Source: Bellilinea sp034411135
GTDB taxonomy: Bacteria > Chloroflexota > Anaerolineae > Anaerolineales > Anaerolineaceae
DNA: 64,000 nt
Direction of reading: 5' to 3'
Assembly: GCA_034411135.1 (NCBI GenBank)
Contig: DAOUMN010000021.1
Span: 212,913-276,912, forward strand
The position numbers and the translations under genes were made by a program. Each line of letters opens with the position of its first letter. Within the stretch, counting starts at the first letter, position 1. The notes beneath the pieces are model-generated. The model made no database searches. It worked only from the letters and a program-made list of their open reading frames with translations, and was not told where the DNA came from. Below, one piece after another: positions 17,883 to 25,796 of the stretch.

Positions 17883-18251
17883 CTAGACTTGAATCTGATA
17901 ATCCTTGACAATGGTACCGTTTTTTACATGTTCGAGCATGATCTGGCGGGCAACATCGGGATTGACTTTCCCGTAGGTGACTTTGGGTTGGTCACCGACC
18001 ACAACCTGGACAATCGGCTCTTTTTCACACAAACCAATGCAGCCAGTTTGGGTGACCACCACGCCTTCCAGGTTTTCGGTCTGGATGGTGTCAAGGATGG
18101 TTTTCATTGCGTCGCGCGCTCCAGCGGCAATTCCACAGGTACCCATCCCGACGATGACCTGCACCTGACCGGCAGCGGATTTTACTTTGCGTTTTTCGAG
18201 GGCTTCTTCGCGAATCTTTTTCAAATCTTCAAGGCTTTTTATACTCGGCAT
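17883..18251 (-). CDS. Thioredoxin-like (2Fe-2S) ferredoxin domain protein (HndB-like)
   Basis: A 122-residue stand-alone thioredoxin-fold ferredoxin. After a charged N-terminal helix it shows VIVGMGTCGIAAGAR and TQTGCIGLCEKEP, the usual cluster-binding segments of this family. Such proteins occur as a separate subunit (HndB) in NADP-reducing hydrogenases. Here it lies 37 bp upstream of hydB and may complement the incomplete N-terminal cluster site of HydB. Three cysteines are in the expected places (TCG, GCIGLC). Confidence 0.85.
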   Translation of the reverse strand: MPSIKSLEDLKKIREEALEKRKVKSAAGQVQVIVGMGTCGIAAGARDAMKTILDTIQTENLEGVVVTQTGCIGLCEKEPIVQVVVGDQPKVTYGKVNPDVARQIMLEHVKNGTIVKDYQIQV

Positions 18252-18300
18252 GGGATTGCTCTCCTCTCAGCGAATGGATGGTGTTTTCAAAAAAAGTTTT

Positions 18301-18855
18301 TCAACTTACCGGCTCAATTTGGATGGATTGGATGCCGCTTTCCAGCAAATCACGCACAAAGGCTAGCACCAATGGATCGGAAAGGGGTACGTCCTCCAGT
18401 TCTTTCTTGATGGGAGCGTCGTCAAATTCAAAGGTTTCGTTATTGATGGAATATTCAAACTGCCAGTGAACATGCGGGCTGCCAACCAGCAGGTGAAGCA
18501 ACGTGCCGGCCAAGTCACCCAGGGGCATACGGTCGATGTGACTGCGCTGGAATTCCACTTCCACCAGGGTGCCTTTACCTGGATTCGAGGTGATTTTCAA
18601 GTAACCGTTGCATGCTTCAGCGGCGGCTTTCAACAATGGAATCCCCAATCCAACCTTGCGGGTGGTGCGGCTGGTGATAAACGGATCGGTCACCTGTGCC
18701 AGCATGGCTTCATCCATACCTTTGCCGTCATCGCGGACGCTTAAATATAGCCGGTCGGCGGCGGTATCCTCCTGGACGGTGATCTGAATGTTTTTTGCGC
18801 CGGCGGAAATGCTGTTTTCAGCAATATCCAGTAAATGAAGCGAAAGTTCTCTCAA
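18301..18855 (-). CDS. GHKL ATP-binding protein (kinase-like, no His phospho-acceptor domain)
   Basis: A 184-residue protein whose first 110 residues form an HATPase_c fold: N box DIAENSISAGA, G1 box DDGKGM, an F-box-like DPFITSRTTRKVGLG, and G2 box NPGKGT. No dimerisation/His domain precedes it, so it is not a classical sensor kinase. The last 70 residues are an unrecognised acidic tail. It overlaps hydC by 4 bp. Such single ATPases are common next to NuoE in [FeFe]-hydrogenase operons, where their role is unknown; anti-sigma-like switching is a possibility. Confidence 0.8.
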   Translation of the reverse strand: MRELSLHLLDIAENSISAGAKNIQITVQEDTAADRLYLSVRDDGKGMDEAMLAQVTDPFITSRTTRKVGLGIPLLKAAAEACNGYLKITSNPGKGTLVEVEFQRSHIDRMPLGDLAGTLLHLLVGSPHVHWQFEYSINNETFEFDDAPIKKELEDVPLSDPLVLAFVRDLLESGIQSIQIEPVS

Positions 18856-19364
18856 CGAGTCTCCTGTAACGAACGAAGCACCTGCGGAAACTTATTCGGT
18901 TTCAGTCGGCCGACCACTTTTTCATCCACGACTACTGCCGGTGCCTGGCTGCAAGCACCGATGCAGCGGCACACTTCCAGGGTGATTTCACCATCAGAAG
19001 TCGTTTGTCCGGGTTCGATGCCTAATAAAGATTTGGCTTTATCGATCAATTGCGGCATACCACCCACGTAACAAGCGGTACCCATGCAAAACTTGATAAC
19101 ATGTTTACCCCGTGGGGTGGTGGTGAAGAAGGAGTAAAATGACACGACGCCGTGAACTGAGCTGACTGGAACATGCAGACAATCGGCAACATATTGTTGC
19201 ATGGCTTCGGAAATGAACCCAATCTGGTTTTGCAGCTCGTTCAATATCACCATGGTAGCACCGGGCAGGTTTCGGTTTCGGGCGATGATTTCGTCGATAG
19301 CCAATTTCTGTTCGGGGTTGACCAGCGGGTCATTGGCTGGAATGGTTCGTTTTATGTTCAGCAT
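18852..19364 (-). CDS. hydC: HydC, NuoE-like [2Fe-2S] subunit
   Basis: A 170-residue NuoE-family protein. Cluster ligands are in FCMGTAC and CRCIGAC of the thioredoxin-like half; the N-terminal half is the typical helical bundle. It is the partner of HydB in HydABC-type complexes. The order hydC, ATPase, ferredoxin, hydB is the same as that commonly found in clostridial and thermophile hydrogenase operons. A Rex-like site lies about 110 bp upstream of its start. Confidence 0.9.
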   Translation of the reverse strand: MLNIKRTIPANDPLVNPEQKLAIDEIIARNRNLPGATMVILNELQNQIGFISEAMQQYVADCLHVPVSSVHGVVSFYSFFTTTPRGKHVIKFCMGTACYVGGMPQLIDKAKSLLGIEPGQTTSDGEITLEVCRCIGACSQAPAVVVDEKVVGRLKPNKFPQVLRSLQETR

Positions 19365-19473
19365 GCGTATCTCCGCAAAATTTGGATGAAATTGGTAAAA
19401 TTAGCCTTGACTGATCCATTCAAAAGTGTAACCCGAAGGGTTTAAAACCGTAATTACCAAATGTCATCATTCC

Positions 19474-19491
19474 TTGTGAAAGTTGTAACAA
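19474..19491. promoter_or_regulatory. Candidate Rex (NADH/NAD+ sensor) operator
   Basis: TTGTGA, six bases, TAACAA: an 18-bp element that matches the known Rex consensus TTGTGA-N6-TCACAA at all but one position. It lies in the 140 bp gap between the PHP gene and hydC. Rex often controls hydrogenase and fermentation genes. No rex gene is in the window, and the call rests on one site. Confidence 0.4.
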
Positions 19492-19504
19492 TAGAAGTCG
19501 AGGA

Positions 19505-20281
19505 TCAGGGCATAGGCAGAATAGTTCCAGATAGGATGCGGTGCGAACGTCCTTGTTCACCGCGTAACGATTGACGAATTTCCGCAATTGTGGGGGCTTG
19601 AAGGGAGAATTGGTTAAGACCAAGTATTTCATCCAGGCGGTGGGCATCCCCGCTTTGGATAAGTGGAAAGCCAGCCAGGAATGGATATATTTTAACCGCA
19701 TCGGCTGGTTTCATGTGCCTGGAAAGTTCCAAAGCTTCAAGCGGAATTTCAGCCGGCGGTAAGCCGAGGATAGGCAATAAGCCGTTTGCGTTGCGGTTGA
19801 TATGGGCAGGGATGAACAATCCGCCCAAACTGGTAACGGCTTGCCAGGCTTGTTCGAGACTCAGGTCAACTGAATTGAGCAGCAGCCGTTCCTCGCGGGC
19901 GAGAAAGTCGCCATTTTCATCCACGATTAGCTGATCGCCAAAGTAATCCGGGCGGTTGGGCATGGCCGGTAAATGCGCGTCCACAATTGCCTGCCATGCA
20001 AATGCCTGCTCGATCGTATCAAATAGGCACAACGAGTGGACTTCTTCGCGGGTTTGCACTTCCATTCCAGGTAGCACGGTTAGCCCGCTGCCCGTAGCAG
20101 CGGTTTGCACCGCTTGAACATTGGCTGTAGCATTGTGGTCGGTGACCGCGATGAGATTGATGCCTTTTTCAAGGCAATCCATAACGATCAGCGGAGGCAG
20201 CATCTCGATTTCCGCACAGGGTGAAAGGACAGTATGAAGATGCAGTTCCGCCCGATAGATTTTCACCAGGACTTGCTCCAC
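19505..20281 (-). CDS. PHP-domain metal-dependent phosphoesterase-like protein
   Basis: A 258-residue PHP-family protein with the metal-binding motifs in order: AELHLHT (residues 11-17), VTDHNA (near 46), GMEVQT (near 76), PAHINR (near 158) and SGDAHRLDE (near 215). The family includes histidinol phosphatase and nucleoside 3',5'-bisphosphate phosphatases, but this branch often stands beside NuoE and DRTGG genes in hydrogenase operons and has no proven substrate. It lies 28 bp behind the DRTGG gene. Confidence 0.82.
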   Translation of the reverse strand: MEQVLVKIYRAELHLHTVLSPCAEIEMLPPLIVMDCLEKGINLIAVTDHNATANVQAVQTAATGSGLTVLPGMEVQTREEVHSLCLFDTIEQAFAWQAIVDAHLPAMPNRPDYFGDQLIVDENGDFLAREERLLLNSVDLSLEQAWQAVTSLGGLFIPAHINRNANGLLPILGLPPAEIPLEALELSRHMKPADAVKIYPFLAGFPLIQSGDAHRLDEILGLNQFSLQAPTIAEIRQSLRGEQGRSHRILSGTILPMP

Positions 20282-20309
20282 AAGTAAACCAAGCGAAGAA
20301 TCTTGCGAA

Positions 20310-20648
20310 TCAACGAATACCCAGCTCCCACAATTTGCCGACCACTTTGTAGGTATCCTCTGTGCTGGAAATCAAAGTAATGCCTTCTTCGTTGGCTTTG
20401 CGGATGGTGGCTTCGTCCGGCTGGGCATTTTCGGTGATGATGACAGCGCTCAAATCCAGCAAGGCAGCCACGGCAACGATATTACCGTGCGCTTGCAAGG
20501 TAATCCACAGACCTCCTTTTGCAGCGCCGGTCATAACGCAACTGAGCAGGTCGGCAGCATAGCCGCTTGTCGGTTGAATCTGATCGAAGGGTTTATCTTC
20601 GGTCAATACGGTCAGATTCAAGGTTTGGATGATTTGGGCAAGGTTCAT
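20310..20648 (-). CDS. DRTGG-domain protein 2
   Basis: A 112-residue single-domain protein of the DRTGG/HPr-kinase-N-like fold (MNLAQIIQTLNL, AADLLSCVMTGAAKGGLWITLQ). DRTGG domains are regulatory, often next to CBS domains, and their ligand is mostly unknown. The ATG at 20648 overlaps the end of the CBS gene (ATGA) and is preceded by GGAGG, so a longer reading that begins 32 codons upstream is rejected. It is a paralogue of the DRTGG protein at 21673-22056. Confidence 0.8.
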   Translation of the reverse strand: MNLAQIIQTLNLTVLTEDKPFDQIQPTSGYAADLLSCVMTGAAKGGLWITLQAHGNIVAVAALLDLSAVIITENAQPDEATIRKANEEGITLISSTEDTYKVVGKLWELGIR

Positions 20649-21652
20649 AATTTTTCCTCCGGTGATTTGCCTGCATGACCCTCTCCAACGGTATCCTCTT
20701 TTTGTAAAAAGATTTTCATGCGTAGGCGGGTACCTTTTCCCCACACCGATTCGAGTTTCATAATGTCAACACAACGAGAGATGTTGACCAGACCCATGCC
20801 AGCGCCAAACCCCAGTTCGCGCACCTTTTCGCTGGCTGTGGAGTACCCGGGTTTCATGGCAAGCTCAACGTCCTGAATACCCGGACCGCTATCGTAAACA
20901 TCGATGGATATCTGGTGTGGCTCGATTTCAACGCGGATCACGCCGCCTTCGGTGGTGTGGATGATTAGGTTCATCTCCGCTTCGTAGGTGGCGATGCCAC
21001 AGCGCCGTGCAATTTGCGGATTGGCACCCATACGGCTCAATGCACGTTTGATCTTGGAAGAGGCTTCCCCGCCGTGGGTGAAATCGCCGGCGGTGATGTT
21101 GTAACGCAAGATCAGACTGGTACGTTCTGATGAAATATCCTCGAACAGGTGCGATGCTCGGTAACGGCGCACTTCTTCGGTTTGGTAATCTTGTTGCAGC
21201 GCCTTGAGGAGACCACGGGTGATATCGCCTTTGGTCAGTATGCCGATAAGATTATCATTTTTATCCACTACTGGCAGCCTGCCAACCTTGGTGCTGACGA
21301 ACATTTTTAATGCTTCGACTACTGGGTCTTTTCCCTTAACAGTGAAGGGGTCGCGGGTCATATATTTTTCAATCGGCGAAGCCAGATCCGCGAGGGTCAA
21401 ACAACGGATCAGGTCTTCGATGCTGACGATACCGATCAATCGACCTTCTTCGATGATCGGAGCGCCAGAAATTCGCGCCTGGCGGAATTGTTCCAGGACG
21501 GTTTCCATTTTCATATCAGCGGTCATGGTGATGGGATTGGGAGTCATTACCTCCTGGACTTTAATTTCGTAAGCCAGTTCCTCGACCCGGGTAATGTTTT
21601 CTGCTTCCTGGTCGCTGATAAGGCGCGATTTTCTCAACGAGGGTTGGTCCAT
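20645..21652 (-). CDS. CBS-pair protein with RsbW-like ATPase domain
   Basis: A 335-residue regulator. Residues 30-150 are two CBS repeats (MTPNPITMTADM and MTRDPFTVKGKDP), which bind adenosine nucleotides. Residues 180-325 are a GHKL ATPase similar to anti-sigma kinases: N box TYEAEMNLIIH, DSGPGI, GFGAGMGLVNI and GKGTRLRM. This arrangement suggests a switch that reports adenylate energy charge. It is followed by DRTGG protein 2 with a 4 bp overlap. Its target is unknown; no sigma factor or STAS protein is nearby. Confidence 0.85.
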   Translation of the reverse strand: MDQPSLRKSRLISDQEAENITRVEELAYEIKVQEVMTPNPITMTADMKMETVLEQFRQARISGAPIIEEGRLIGIVSIEDLIRCLTLADLASPIEKYMTRDPFTVKGKDPVVEALKMFVSTKVGRLPVVDKNDNLIGILTKGDITRGLLKALQQDYQTEEVRRYRASHLFEDISSERTSLILRYNITAGDFTHGGEASSKIKRALSRMGANPQIARRCGIATYEAEMNLIIHTTEGGVIRVEIEPHQISIDVYDSGPGIQDVELAMKPGYSTASEKVRELGFGAGMGLVNISRCVDIMKLESVWGKGTRLRMKIFLQKEDTVGEGHAGKSPEEKL

Positions 21653-21672
21653 ACGTCTCCGCGTGTGTTCTG

Positions 21673-22056
21673 TTATTCAGCGAAACAATCGTGGTCTGTG
21701 ACGGGGCGCTCCAGGCACGCCAACCCAGACTGATATAACACTCCACAAGTCTGGAACATTCCAAACGGGGTGGAAATCAAAGGAATATCCTCGGCTTCGG
21801 CAAGCGCAATTGTCTCTGCCGGTGGGGTCTTTCCGCGTACCAGGATGATGGCAACCACATCTGCCATCATGGCCGTGCGCACAACTTGCGGGTTGCATAA
21901 TCCGGACAACAGCACGGCTTGAGGTTGGAGGGAAGCCAGTACATCGCTCATTAAATCTGCACCGCCCGCGCCTTTGATTTCGATATCAAGATTTACTTTG
22001 GGGTTAAGCACTTTCCCGTTGATTTTTTGAATGATCTCAGTAAGTTTCATGTCCAT
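21673..22056 (-). CDS. DRTGG-domain protein 1, first gene of the hydrogenase island
   Basis: A 127-residue DRTGG-type protein (KLTEIIQKINGKVLN, GGADLMSDVLASLQPQAVLL). ATG codons at 22056 and 22050 are both possible; a reading from 22128 adds 24 polar residues outside the domain. The C-terminal tail after the fold (residues 95-127) contains two cysteines. It opens the 22-gene minus-strand run, so the promoter of the island should lie in the 22057-22313 interval. Confidence 0.75.
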   Translation of the reverse strand: MDMKLTEIIQKINGKVLNPKVNLDIEIKGAGGADLMSDVLASLQPQAVLLSGLCNPQVVRTAMMADVVAIILVRGKTPPAETIALAEAEDIPLISTPFGMFQTCGVLYQSGLACLERPVTDHDCFAE

Positions 22057-22313
22057 GCCTGTTTCTTGGGGGTTTTCCTGTGAGTTTCGTCCGGTTGAAT
22101 TGTGAAAATATCTAGTCAACATTAGCATAATCCGACCAAAATGATTAGTGTTAAATTTCCTGATGTGAAAGTCTGATTGTCACTATGACGAGGTGAAAAC
22201 TTAACCCGGGAGAAAATAATGCGCTTTGAATGCTTGGCAGAGTCAACTCGTGTTAAAATCAATCCGGGCAGTCTGCAGCTGAGCTGCTTATTACGGTCAA
22301 GGACACAGGAAAT

Positions 22314-23585
22314 ATGGACAAGATTATTGCTTCAGTCAAAGGGACGCGCGATTTTTACCCGGAAGAGATGGCAATCCGTGCCTGGTTATACAGCCTGCTT
22401 CGCGAGGTTTCTGAATCCTTTGGTTATCAGGAATACGACGCCCCTTTTTTGGAAAAAATTGACTTGTATGCTGCAAAATCCGGTGAAGAATTGGTCAAGG
22501 AACAAGCATTTGTCTTCCCGGACCGCGGCGGTGACCTGATCACCCTGCGCCCGGAATTAACCCCATCGCTGGCGCGCATGGTGGCCCAGCGCCAGCAGCA
22601 ACTGGCGTATCCCTTGCGCTGGTGGTCTTTTGGACCTTTTTGGCGTTACGAACGCCCGCAAAAGGGGCGCACGCGCGAATTTTTCCAGTGGAATGTGGAT
22701 TTGATCGGTTCAAATTCACCGGAGTCGGACGCCGAATTGGTGGCTGTGTGTGCTGCGTTTTTCCAGAAAACCGGGCTGACACCTCGTCAGGTGCGCATTG
22801 ACGTTAACGATCGACGTCTGATGGATTCGGAGCTATCGAAACTCGGAATCAGTCAGCCTGAATTAAAAAAGATCACTTTTCGCTTAATCGACCGTCGTGA
22901 CAAGATGCACGTTGAGGATTGGGCGGCTTATGCGCGGGAATGCGGAATAACGGATGAACAGTTGAAAGGATTGGAAGGCATTCTTAATGAGCGCGACTTA
23001 TGGAAAAACTCGCCGGAATTGACCCGCTTTTTTACCGCTCTGGACGCGCTTGGTGCACGAGAGTATGTGCAGTACAACCCGCGGGTGATTCGCGGACTGG
23101 AATATTACACCGCTACAGTGTTCGAGGCGTACGATCTCGACCGTGATGGGCGGGCGATTCTTGGCGGTGGGCATTATGACAATCTGGTAGAAGACGTCGG
23201 CGGAAATCCGCTACCGGGGGTGGGATTTGCTATGGGGGATGTGATGATCGGGTTGGTGCTGCAGAAATACGGCTGCCTGCCGCCGATGCGCAATTCCCCG
23301 GCGGATGTGTTGGTGACGGTTTTCGATGATAGCCTGATGACCCATTCTCAGCAGGTTGCCGCACAAATCCGCAGCAGTGGGCTGAAAACGATCTGCTTCA
23401 CCGAAACGGTGCGCCTGCCGCGCCAGTTAAAATATGCAGACAGGATGGGCATTCGCTTTGTGATTATAGCGGGGCCGGACGAAGTATCGGCAGGTAATGT
23501 GACCATCAAGGACCTGAAACAAGGCGAGCAACTGACTGTATCCGTCGCAAATGCCGCTGCAGCGCTGAGGAAAATGCTTGCCTAA
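22314..23585 (+). CDS. hisS: Histidyl-tRNA synthetase
   Basis: A class II synthetase of 423 residues that charges tRNA-His. Seen: KGTRDFYPEEM at residues 9-19, motif 1 region LRPELTPSLARMV, motif 2 FWRYERPQKGRTREFFQWN, the His-binding PRVIRGLEYYT, motif 3 GVGFAMGDVMIGL, and the C-terminal anticodon-binding fold. The ATG is preceded by AAGGACACAGGAA. The usual GGGRYDGL reads GGGHYDNL here. It is divergent from the hydrogenase island and followed after 35 bp by the tRNA it charges. Confidence 0.95.
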   Translation: MDKIIASVKGTRDFYPEEMAIRAWLYSLLREVSESFGYQEYDAPFLEKIDLYAAKSGEELVKEQAFVFPDRGGDLITLRPELTPSLARMVAQRQQQLAYPLRWWSFGPFWRYERPQKGRTREFFQWNVDLIGSNSPESDAELVAVCAAFFQKTGLTPRQVRIDVNDRRLMDSELSKLGISQPELKKITFRLIDRRDKMHVEDWAAYARECGITDEQLKGLEGILNERDLWKNSPELTRFFTALDALGAREYVQYNPRVIRGLEYYTATVFEAYDLDRDGRAILGGGHYDNLVEDVGGNPLPGVGFAMGDVMIGLVLQKYGCLPPMRNSPADVLVTVFDDSLMTHSQQVAAQIRSSGLKTICFTETVRLPRQLKYADRMGIRFVIIAGPDEVSAGNVTIKDLKQGEQLTVSVANAAAALRKMLA

Positions 23586-23606
23586 GCACGGAGGCTGTGA
23601 TAAAAT
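23578..23606 (+). promoter_or_regulatory. Candidate promoter of tRNA-His
   Basis: TTGCCT and TAAAAT with a 17-bp spacer, ending 14 bp before the mature tRNA 5' end. It overlaps the hisS stop region and could let the tRNA be transcribed independently of hisS. An imperfect 7-bp inverted repeat (AGCACGG and CCGTGCT) flanks the -10 element. Confidence 0.4.
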
Positions 23607-23620
23607 CTGCCGTGCTCTAT

Positions 23621-23693
23621 GGTGCCAGTAGCTCAACGGCAGAGCGCCACACTGTGGATGTGGATGTTGTGGGTTCGAAACCCATCTGGCACC
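23621..23693 (+). tRNA. tRNA-His (anticodon GTG)
   Basis: A full cloverleaf can be drawn: acceptor GTGCCAG (23622-23628) with CTGGCAC (23686-23692), anticodon stem CCACA/TGTGG around loop CTGTGGA, anticodon GTG at 23654-23656, T arm GTGGG-TTCGAAA-CCCAT. The extra G at 23621 opposite C73 (23693) is the tRNA-His identity pair. CCA is not encoded (CCT follows). Confidence 0.95.
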
Positions 23694-23696
23694 CCT

Positions 23697-23725
23697 AAAA
23701 AAACACCCGCACAGGGTGTTTTTTT
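23697..23725. terminator. Bidirectional intrinsic terminator
   Basis: A 12-bp perfect stem (seven A then CACCC, paired with GGGTG then seven T) around the loop GCACA. The T-run works for tRNA-His on the plus strand and, by symmetry, for the ABC transporter operon ending on the minus strand, whose TAA stop lies inside the element. Confidence 0.85.
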
Positions 23726-24734
23726 ATGTCATGAACTCTTCGCCGTAATGACAGGCCACCTGGTGGCCAGGTGCCAGTTCGCGCAGCTGCGGCTCATCAA
23801 CCGCGCAATTGGGACGGGCAAACGGGCAGCGTGGGTGAAAGCGACAGCCTTTAGGCGGGTTGAGTGGGCTGGGTACATCCCCTGGCAGAATCATGCGCTT
23901 ACGGCGCAGATGGGGATTAGGAATGGGAATGGCAGACATCAGCGCCTGGGTGTACGGATGGAGTGGCAGTCGGAACAGGTCGTCGCGGCTGGCAAGCTCA
24001 ACGATTTTGCCCAGATACATCACGGCTACCCGGTCGGATATGTGTTCCACCACAGCCAGGTTATGGGCAACAAACAGGTAGGTTAAACCAAACTCGCGTT
24101 GCAGGCTGCGTAAAATATTTAATACCTGTGCTTGAATGGATACATCCAGCGCGGAGACTGGCTCGTCCAGGACGATGAACTTGGGCTGTAGGATCAAAGC
24201 GCGGGCAATACCAATACGCTGGCGCTGCCCACCGGAAAATTCGTGTGGGTAGCGCATGGCGTGATAGTCTTCCAAGCCAACTTTTTTTAATACTGCCAAC
24301 ACTCGTTCGAAGCGTTCTTGCTGGCTGCCGATGTTGTGAATATTCAAACCCTCGGCGATTGATTCGCCAATAGGCAGACGTGGATCGAGCGACGAGTAGG
24401 GGTCCTGAAAGACAATTTGTAAATTGCGGCGCATTTCCTTGGCGCCGTTGCCTTTCAGGTTCATGATGTCTACACCATCGAACAAGACGCTGCCGCTGGT
24501 GGCTTTGATCAAGCCAAGCATGGTGTGCCCAACGGTGGTTTTTCCGCAACCAGATTCGCCGACCAGACCGAGCGTTTCGCCGCGCTTAATTGAAAAGCTA
24601 ACCCCATCCACAGCCTTGACCTGGGCAACAACCCGCTTCAGTATACCGCCGTAAACCGGGTAATATTTGACCAGGTCTTTGACCACAACCAGATCGGGCA
24701 CAGATAATTGGCTTTGCGTGTTCGTTATGTTCAT
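23724..24734 (-). CDS. oppF: Oligopeptide/dipeptide ABC transporter ATPase (OppF type)
   Basis: A 336-residue ABC ATPase with Walker A GESGCGKTTVGH, signature SGGQRQRIGIARAL, Walker B KFIVLDEPVSALD and the C-terminal oligo_HPY extension (GCRFHPRCPFARPNC), whose cysteines in related proteins bind an Fe-S cluster. It is the second of two ATPases and lies 19 bp behind OppD. Substrate is probably peptides or similar, to be judged by the binding protein. Confidence 0.92.
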   Translation of the reverse strand: MNITNTQSQLSVPDLVVVKDLVKYYPVYGGILKRVVAQVKAVDGVSFSIKRGETLGLVGESGCGKTTVGHTMLGLIKATSGSVLFDGVDIMNLKGNGAKEMRRNLQIVFQDPYSSLDPRLPIGESIAEGLNIHNIGSQQERFERVLAVLKKVGLEDYHAMRYPHEFSGGQRQRIGIARALILQPKFIVLDEPVSALDVSIQAQVLNILRSLQREFGLTYLFVAHNLAVVEHISDRVAVMYLGKIVELASRDDLFRLPLHPYTQALMSAIPIPNPHLRRKRMILPGDVPSPLNPPKGCRFHPRCPFARPNCAVDEPQLRELAPGHQVACHYGEEFMT

Positions 24735-24753
24735 CTGGGCTGCCTCTTTTCAG

Positions 24754-25779
24754 TTATGGTTTCAACGGCGCGCGGTGATTTTCACCGTCTTGATATAGCC
24801 AGCAACGTACCTGGTGGTCGTTGCGCTCAATGGCTTGTAAGTCCGGCTCCACGAGCTGACAGATTTCCAATTGGTGCTGCTCGCGCGCCAGGCAGCGCGG
24901 GGCAAACCGGCAACCGGGTGGTAGATCGACAAGATTTGGTACATTTCCTGGTATGGTGGCTAATTCTTCTTTGATCTGCCCCAAAACCGGCACCGATTCG
25001 ATCAAGCCCTGCGTGTAGGGATGCAGAGCGCGGTTGAAGAGCGTGTCCACATTGGCTTGCTCAACGATCCGTCCAGCGTACATGACTGCTACTCGATCCG
25101 CCATCTCAGCGATTACTCCCAGGTCGTGAGTAATCAGGATAACCGCTGTACCGGTGCGGGTGCGCAATTCGCGGATCAGGTCGAGGATTTGCGCCTGGAT
25201 GGTTACGTCAAGGGCGGTGGTTGGTTCGTCGGCGATAAGCAATTGCGGGTTCAATGCCAGCGCCATGGCGATCATCACCCGCTGCGCTTGCCCGCCGGAC
25301 ATCTCGTGGGGATAAGCATTGATCTTGCGGCTGGCATCGGGAATACCGACCAATTGAAGCAACTCCAATGCGCGGGCATATAGTTCCTGTTTATTTAACG
25401 TACTGTGGATTTTGAGCACTTCAATGATCTGCTCGCCGATATTGAATACTGGATTCAGACTCGATTGGGGTTGCTGGAAAATCATTGAAATTTGATTGCC
25501 GCGCACCTGCGCCATCTCTTTTTCGGGAATTTCGAGCAAATTTCTGCTTCCAAACCGAATGCGCCCCTCCAGGATTTTTCCGGGCGATTCAATCAGACGC
25601 ATGATTGAGAGGGAGGTAACACTCTTTCCACAGCCAGATTCGCCAACCAATCCGAGCACCTCGCCAGGGTACACTTCAAAATCCACACCGTCAACGGCTT
25701 TGACAATGCCGTCGTCAGTGTAATAGTAGGTTTTTAGGTTTTGAACTTCCAAAAGCGGGGGAGAATTTCGATTGGTCAT
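24754..25779 (-). CDS. oppD: Oligopeptide/dipeptide ABC transporter ATPase (OppD type)
   Basis: A 341-residue ABC ATPase: Walker A GESGCGKSVTSLS, signature MSGGQAQRVMIAMAL, Walker B LLIADEPTTALDVT, and the oligo_HPY C-terminal part (GCRFAPRCLAREQHQLEIC). It pairs with OppF to energise the OppBC channel. 17 bp separate it from oppC. Confidence 0.92.
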   Translation of the reverse strand: MTNRNSPPLLEVQNLKTYYYTDDGIVKAVDGVDFEVYPGEVLGLVGESGCGKSVTSLSIMRLIESPGKILEGRIRFGSRNLLEIPEKEMAQVRGNQISMIFQQPQSSLNPVFNIGEQIIEVLKIHSTLNKQELYARALELLQLVGIPDASRKINAYPHEMSGGQAQRVMIAMALALNPQLLIADEPTTALDVTIQAQILDLIRELRTRTGTAVILITHDLGVIAEMADRVAVMYAGRIVEQANVDTLFNRALHPYTQGLIESVPVLGQIKEELATIPGNVPNLVDLPPGCRFAPRCLAREQHQLEICQLVEPDLQAIERNDHQVRCWLYQDGENHRAPLKP

Positions 25780-25796
25780 TGTGGAGTATTCCTGAT

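Noticed and set aside
8857..19364. Reading the island as an [FeFe]-hydrogenase operon because of the HydABC, PHP and DRTGG genes
   Set aside because: No H-cluster motifs are found, and HydEFG maturases are absent; instead both NiFe motifs and all hyp genes are present.
22100..22119. Second Rex-like site (TTGTGA half-site) before the first gene of the island
   Set aside because: Only the left half matches; the right half is not symmetric at the required spacing, so it is below my threshold.
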